Shown here: in pieces, positions 23,292-26,640 of the stretch
Layout: every line of letters begins with the position of its first letter
How positions within the stretch are numbered: the first letter of the stretch is position 1
Assembly (NCBI GenBank): GCA_037133395.1
Contig: JBAXOG010000061.1
Location: 1 to 26,640, forward strand
DNA: 26,640 bases
Direction: 5' to 3'
From: CAIZQW01 sp037133395
GTDB taxonomy: Bacteria; Verrucomicrobiota; Kiritimatiellia; RFP12; UBA1067
The notes under the pieces: model-generated
The model's database searches: none
The model's input: the letters and a program-made list of their open reading frames with translations, nothing else
What the model was told of the DNA's origin: nothing
Position numbers and translations under genes: made by a program

Positions 23292-24836
23292 TTATTCGTT
23301 CGCCCCCTTCTTCAGCGACGTATCCAGAAACGCACGCCCCTTGTCGGTGAGCCGGTATTTCTGGTTTTTGCTCCGGGCGGCATCTGGAATAGTTCTTTCT
23401 ATTCCCTCGATATCTATTAAGTGCGCTAGTGCTTTTTTAAAGTTTCCAGTTCGAGTCCTGTAGCCTAAAGCGATGAGAAGTTCTGGCGTGCTGTATGCTT
23501 CCTTAGCGCAAGCGGTCATAATACTCTTTTCTATCTCCGTGAGATCATGGGCCTCATCATGGGCCTCATCATGGGCCTCATCATGGGCCTCATCATGGGC
23601 CTCGACCTGATGAACCGGAATGGCGCCTGCTGGCTTTTCAGCAAACTCGGGGACGCTGATCACCATGCGAAAGAGATCGCCCTCCATGAGTTGGGGATCC
23701 CTACCGCCGTATTTCTTCCCGTACAGCATCATTTTTCTCATCCCTGAACCCAGCTCATCCGCCCGTTGGATCTCCCTGAAAAAGGCACCAATGACCGGGT
23801 TTTTTGGGAAAGGCGCGACCGTTGCAAGATCAAGCATGCCGAAGCCATGGGGCCTGTTCGGATTTTCAGTGGTGACCTTGCCGTATTCGATGATGAGCCG
23901 TGACGGCGCCCCACTCGCATATTCCCGGTGAATGAGGATGTTGGAAGCGACTTCCCGAAAAATAATGTCCCGCAAACTGATACGCTCAATGCCCTCCAGA
24001 TAAAAGGGATCGGGCAAGTGCTTCTGGATAAAGGAGAGGATACGGTCGTAACTGTCGATCAGGTTGGTGCGCACCAGGTCGCGGTCATCATATCGATCCA
24101 CATCGACTTTGCGTAAAATCAGGTCGGTACGATGAGCCGGGCAGACTTGAAGGATCAGGTCGTCAGTCCCAAGCAGCATGACACCCGCCAGCGTCACACC
24201 CTCTTTCTGTGTCTGAGGGTCCCTCTGAAAAAGCTGCGCGCTTTTGATCAACTGGGCATCGTCCATCTCCGCCCAAGGGTGATGCTGCACATTAATCCGT
24301 GCGATACGCCTGCATCGTTCGATCAGGTCAGTCCTGAGATGTTCAGGTTGAATATGCGGATATACCGTGTTCTCGCTGTAAGCGGCTTGTTTGCGCTGGT
24401 AGAGCGAGGCGACCAGACGGGTATGGTCAGTGATGTCAAAGTCGCCGTCCTCGTTGCGGTCATAGATGCGTCCGTTGCAACGATGAACCTGCGAGCTTTC
24501 AGGTACAAAAACACGAAGGATGATTTTCCCTTCCAGTTGCACTTCATCGACTGACAAGTAGGCCGGAGGATGGAGCTTCTGCGGGTTGTGGAGGGTGTTG
24601 ACAAGGTCTTTCCTGATTTGCGGGACGGCATCCGGATCAACGCCTGTGGCCACGCCAGCATCGTTGACGCCCAGCAGGATTGTTCCGCCGTGACGGTTAA
24701 GGAACGCGCACACGGTTTCGTAAACATCGCGATTGACCTGATTTCTACAGGCCTTGAATTCGAGCGTCAGGCTTTCGCCTTTGCAGATCAGATTCGAAAT
24801 CTCCGATTCCGGTTTTTGATTTTTGTTTACAGACAT
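23292..24836 (-). CDS. AlbA_2 domain / RecG-like ATP-binding regulator with AHDE repeats
   Basis: 514 residues. The N-terminal Schlafen AlbA_2 domain (PF04326) shows ESLTLEFKACRNQVNRDVYE, FLNRHGGTILLGVNDAG and RNEDGDFDITD. The middle contains the HATPase_c_4-type block: LRDIIFREVASNILIHREYA, RPHGFGMLDLATVAPFPKNP and IQRADELGSGMRKM. Then five AHDE tetrapeptides (about 412-431) and a C-terminal winged helix (YSTPELLIALGYRTRTGNFKKALAHL). Such proteins are often annotated as transcriptional regulators or RecG-related and are frequent in mobile or defence-rich DNA; their function is poorly known. Monocistronic; no strong ribosome site before ATG 24836. Confidence 0.88.
   Translation of the reverse strand: MSVNKNQKPESEISNLICKGESLTLEFKACRNQVNRDVYETVCAFLNRHGGTILLGVNDAGVATGVDPDAVPQIRKDLVNTLHNPQKLHPPAYLSVDEVQLEGKIILRVFVPESSQVHRCNGRIYDRNEDGDFDITDHTRLVASLYQRKQAAYSENTVYPHIQPEHLRTDLIERCRRIARINVQHHPWAEMDDAQLIKSAQLFQRDPQTQKEGVTLAGVMLLGTDDLILQVCPAHRTDLILRKVDVDRYDDRDLVRTNLIDSYDRILSFIQKHLPDPFYLEGIERISLRDIIFREVASNILIHREYASGAPSRLIIEYGKVTTENPNRPHGFGMLDLATVAPFPKNPVIGAFFREIQRADELGSGMRKMMLYGKKYGGRDPQLMEGDLFRMVISVPEFAEKPAGAIPVHQVEAHDEAHDEAHDEAHDEAHDLTEIEKSIMTACAKEAYSTPELLIALGYRTRTGNFKKALAHLIDIEGIERTIPDAARSKNQKYRLTDKGRAFLDTSLKKGANE
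23544..23603 (-). repeat. 12-bp minisatellite encoding (AHDE)5
   Basis: Five exact tandem copies of ATCATGGGCCTC on the plus strand, coding on the minus strand for the tetrapeptide AHDE between the ATPase part and the winged helix. With a 12-bp unit, copy-number changes stay in frame and alter linker length. Confidence 0.97.
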
Positions 24837-25033
24837 GATACCGTACCTAATTCAATACCAAACAGCCCTGATCATTAACAGATAATGGTGATAGAAAGTT
24901 CTTAAACTTTAACATTTACGGCATGACCGGGCAAGCATGGAAGTAAATTTCAACGGTTCTCATTGCGCATGTCATAAAGCGACTGCGCTTCTTCTACATC
25001 AGCCCGTCCGGCTTATGAGGACCGGTTTTTGGC
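24837..25033. other. Intergenic stretch, no gene seen
   Basis: The gap upstream of the AlbA_2 gene. I see no ORF with supporting signals. It should hold that gene's promoter (AT-rich 24840-24920), but no clear boxes can be named. Confidence 0.4.
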
Positions 25034-25055
25034 TACCTTTTCCGGATAAAAGGTA
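25034..25055 (-). terminator. Hairpin downstream of the small-gene cassette
   Basis: TACCTTTT (25034-25041) and AAAAGGTA (25048-25055) are perfect inverted repeats around a 6-base loop. It comes after the GC-rich hairpin at 25063-25099 when read on the minus strand. No T-run, so the terminator call is tentative. Confidence 0.4.
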
Positions 25056-25062
25056 TCGGTTT

Positions 25063-25099
25063 CCCGCGCGCCCCGGAGTGAAACGCAGGGGCGCGCGGG
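25063..25099 (-). terminator. GC-rich 12-bp hairpin ending the minus-strand cassette
   Basis: CCCGCGCGCCCC (25063-25074) pairs perfectly with GGGGCGCGCGGG (25088-25099) across a 13-base loop. It lies 13 bases past the stop of the small gene at 25113. The lack of a T-run leaves open another role such as mRNA protection or a recombination site. Confidence 0.45.
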
Positions 25100-25112
25100 G
25101 TACGCGCCTGGT

Positions 25113-25271
25113 CTAGCGCGTGCGGTCGGTGCGTAGCTGTCTGACGGCGCGTCTAAGCCATACAGCGTCGGCGCAGTCGAGTTTCTGACGTGCAAGGAAG
25201 CGATTCACTAGGATATTTTCCAGCTTGTCTGCGGTCTTCCTGCGTCGGTCTCTTGCGGTTTCATGTTTCAT
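25113..25271 (-). CDS. Small basic protein, 52 residues, unknown
   Basis: From ATG 25271 the product begins MKHETARDRRRKTADKLENI and ends RQLRTDRTR; it is highly basic, probably helical and perhaps nucleic-acid binding. GAAAGG about 9 bases upstream serves as ribosome site, like that of the 75-residue gene in the same cassette. The frame stays open further upstream (to 25442), but that part has no start signal and is composed like random sequence. No family recognised. It is the last gene of the minus-strand cassette, ahead of the hairpins. Confidence 0.45.
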   Translation of the reverse strand: MKHETARDRRRKTADKLENILVNRFLARQKLDCADAVWLRRAVRQLRTDRTR

Positions 25272-25438
25272 GGGTGCGCCTTTCTGAAAATGTCCCATCC
25301 TTGGCGATCTCTGTTTATACTCTCGCGTGTCCGCCTGTCTTCCGTGTCCGTGTCGCCTTGCGTGTACTTTGCTCGGGTTCGTGGTCTGCGGTGTCGGGTC
25401 GGTGCTGCTGCCTGTTCTTCCAAGGATGGGGTAAAAGT

Positions 25439-25858
25439 TCATTTTTTGAATTTTGAGACTGGGGCGGGCGTGAAGTATAAATCAAGCTCCGCGCCTGCCT
25501 GCGTGATCTCCTCAAGGCTGATATATCCCCATTCCCCATCGGGGCAAAGCTCGGATTTCACGAATCCGAAGGCCTGCGCCTGCTCGGGTTCTGCGTCCTT
25601 CTCCGTGATCCACCAATCCCATGAGCCTATAAAAAAATGCAGGTGGGCGATTGGGTCGGGCTTGGCTTCGGTCTCGTAGGTCTTGGGCATGGTCTCGAAA
25701 GTCTGCCACACCTTTTTAATGGTCTTGGCAATGGCGATGCCTTCCTCGCCTTTGAGGTTCTGCGCAAGGGTTAAAAATTCCCCTCGGGGTAAAAGCTGGC
25801 GTTTCTCCAGTTCGTGCAATGCCTGCGCGCCTTGCAAAATGCGTATGTCGTTTATCAT
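25439..25858 (-). CDS. DUF2958-like protein
   Basis: 139 residues from ATG 25858, which has GGAG at 25867-25870 upstream; a GTG at 25879 would put the ribosome site inside the gene. The C-terminal half follows the DUF2958 pattern: DPIAHLHFFIGSWDWWITEK, then QAFGFVKSEL and EWGYISLEEITQAGAELDLY with FTP at the end. DUF2958 proteins are small and of unknown function, and are carried mainly on plasmids, conjugative elements and phages. A small inverted repeat (CCCCAC/GTGGGG, 25874-25894) lies just before the ribosome site and could influence translation. Confidence 0.65.
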   Translation of the reverse strand: MINDIRILQGAQALHELEKRQLLPRGEFLTLAQNLKGEEGIAIAKTIKKVWQTFETMPKTYETEAKPDPIAHLHFFIGSWDWWITEKDAEPEQAQAFGFVKSELCPDGEWGYISLEEITQAGAELDLYFTPAPVSKFKK

Positions 25859-25908
25859 GGTTTGGTCTCCTCTCCCCACGTTGTACCGGTGGGGGCGGTG
25901 GTTGTGTT

Positions 25909-26136
25909 TTATTTACAGCAGGCAGGAAGCAAGGCTTCCGCATAGTCTTTCTCGAATTCAGTCAACCCCTCGGGGACGGTGTCAACGTCTCCAGCGTAGT
26001 CGCCTAAAATATACATTGCCAGTCCTCCAGCGGTTCGGCGTAAAAATGAGCCATTGCGCAAGGCTTCCTTGTGGTTTTGTACTCGGGCGTAGTATCTGAC
26101 TTCTCGGGGGTTCGTGATTGGTGCTTGGTTTATCAT
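25909..26136 (-). CDS. Hypothetical protein, 75 residues
   Basis: Starts MINQAPITNPREVRYYARVQ and ends ALLPACCK; acidic in its second half (GDYAGDVDTVPEGLTEFEKD). Ribosome site GAAAGGAAA lies about 7 bases before ATG 26136. It shares the opening ATGATAAA with the following gene at 25858. No family recognised. It lies 21 bases after the 116-residue gene and probably belongs to the same transcript. Confidence 0.6.
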   Translation of the reverse strand: MINQAPITNPREVRYYARVQNHKEALRNGSFLRRTAGGLAMYILGDYAGDVDTVPEGLTEFEKDYAEALLPACCK

Positions 26137-26157
26137 GTGGGGGTTTCCTTTCGGGGT

Positions 26158-26508
26158 TTATAGTCCTTCGTCTGCGTCACTGAAACAGTGCCCAGCGCCG
26201 TCCGTGTATAGGTCAATGAATTGCTGGCTACAAGCTCGGGGGCGTTGGGGCGTTATCATGTCGCCATAGTTCTCGCGTTGGATTTCTTCCAGTGCTTCCG
26301 CCGTGGTGTCTTTGTCGAGTGGGTTGCGATAGTCGCCACTGCTCGGGGGTAGCGTCTTCTCCCAGTCGATGTCTGCGCGTGTGCCTGTCTGCCAAGCTCG
26401 GCGCGTGGTTGTCGGTTCTGGTCGTGGTCTCGGCGGTTGGCTTATGATGTGAGCGTTTCCGCCTGTCATTAGGGCGATGAAAAAAGGGTCTGTTGCTAGG
26501 CTTCTCAT
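26158..26508 (-). CDS. Hypothetical protein, 116 residues
   Basis: Begins MRSLATDPFFIALMTGGNAH and has a proline/arginine-rich middle (SQPPRPRPEPTTTRRAW), then a polar region with DADEGL at the end. A strong ribosome site AGGAGG overlaps the end of the upstream phosphoribosyltransferase gene (26519-26524), so the two are coupled. No family recognised; it looks like an accessory gene of a plasmid or integrative element. Confidence 0.6.
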   Translation of the reverse strand: MRSLATDPFFIALMTGGNAHIISQPPRPRPEPTTTRRAWQTGTRADIDWEKTLPPSSGDYRNPLDKDTTAEALEEIQRENYGDMITPQRPRACSQQFIDLYTDGAGHCFSDADEGL

Positions 26509-26512
26509 GGCG

Positions 26513-26640
26513 TTATTTCCTCCTCATGGCTTCGGCATATACAAGGCCTGTGCCGAATCCAAGTGCATTATGGCAAGCTTGGATTGTCGCGCCTGACGTG
26601 ATTACGTTGTCCACAAAGTAAACCTTGCGGAGGGTGAAAG
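26513..26640 (-). CDS. Phosphoribosyltransferase, C-terminal part (cut by window edge)
   Basis: The frame enters from the right edge and reads FTLRKVYFVDNVITSGATIQ, continues ACHNALGFGTGLVYAEAMRRK and stops at 26513-26515. V-Y-F-V-D-N-V-I-T-S-G-A-T is the PRPP-binding loop of type I phosphoribosyltransferases (consensus VVDDVxTTGxT), with Asn for the second Asp. Only 41 residues are visible, so the acceptor cannot be known. Versions of this kind without purine or pyrimidine neighbours are often found on plasmids and phages. Confidence 0.75.
   Translation of the reverse strand, partial: FTLRKVYFVDNVITSGATIQACHNALGFGTGLVYAEAMRRK

Noticed and set aside
23547..23747. Plus-strand frame starting with repeated MGLI units
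   Set aside because: Antisense reading of the minisatellite in the AlbA_2 gene; no ribosome site.

Overview
The window looks like chromosome from an uncultivated anaerobic bacterium of the PVC group, most likely Kiritimatiellota, Lentisphaerota or Verrucomicrobiota. This is inferred from gene content: a sugar operon holding a URO-D-family protein, a ceramidase-like hydrolase and a XylR-type regulator, secreted polysaccharide-active proteins beside it, a two-Rossmann FAD enzyme with a HEAT-like tail, and tracts of heptanucleotide repeats. No rRNA or other phylogenetic marker is present, so the assignment is tentative.

Layout. (1) 117-3146: a large exported FAD-dependent oxidoreductase. (2) 3175-3355: a tRNA-Pro(GGG) unit with promoter and terminator. 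It is followed by about 0.9 kb with no supported gene, holding five 11-bp direct repeats and an excisionase-like remnant, as expected of a worn integration site. (3) 4292-14718: a tightly packed eight-gene operon: sugar:H+ symporter, FGGY kinase, URO-D-like protein, polyol/mannitol-type dehydrogenase, class III aminotransferase, Gfo/Idh/MocA dehydrogenase, neutral-ceramidase-like hydrolase and FucI-like isomerase. (4) 14732-15892, minus strand: a XylR/AraC regulator. (5) 16094-23207: exported proteins: a modular adhesin-like protein, two related TIM-barrel glycosidase candidates, a truncated GH78 rhamnosidase and a pectate-lyase-3 protein. (6) 23292-24836, minus: an AlbA_2/HATPase protein with an AHDE minisatellite. 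(7) 25113-26640, minus: a cassette of small genes (DUF2958 protein, two or three unknowns, the end of a phosphoribosyltransferase), probably an integrated element running out of the window.

How the parts fit. A 44-bp sequence occurs twice, 35/44 identical without gaps: just before the transporter promoter (4183-4226) and in the gap between the regulator and the exported-protein block (15937-15980). Each copy has two TTGCTY half-sites 23 bp apart, as expected of an AraC-family operator. I infer that this regulator senses a sugar and switches on both the uptake/catabolic operon and the exported block. The substrate is not known. An amide-hydrolase-like protein plus an aminotransferase among sugar enzymes suggests an amino- or N-acyl-substituted sugar or polyol, while the rhamnosidase remnant and pectate-lyase fold suggest a plant or algal polysaccharide.

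Other points: heptanucleotide repeat tracts sit between and inside genes, two of them in frame and a multiple of 21 nt long, and a 427-bp internal duplication in the exported modular protein differs at 16 sites, of which only one is synonymous by my hand count.
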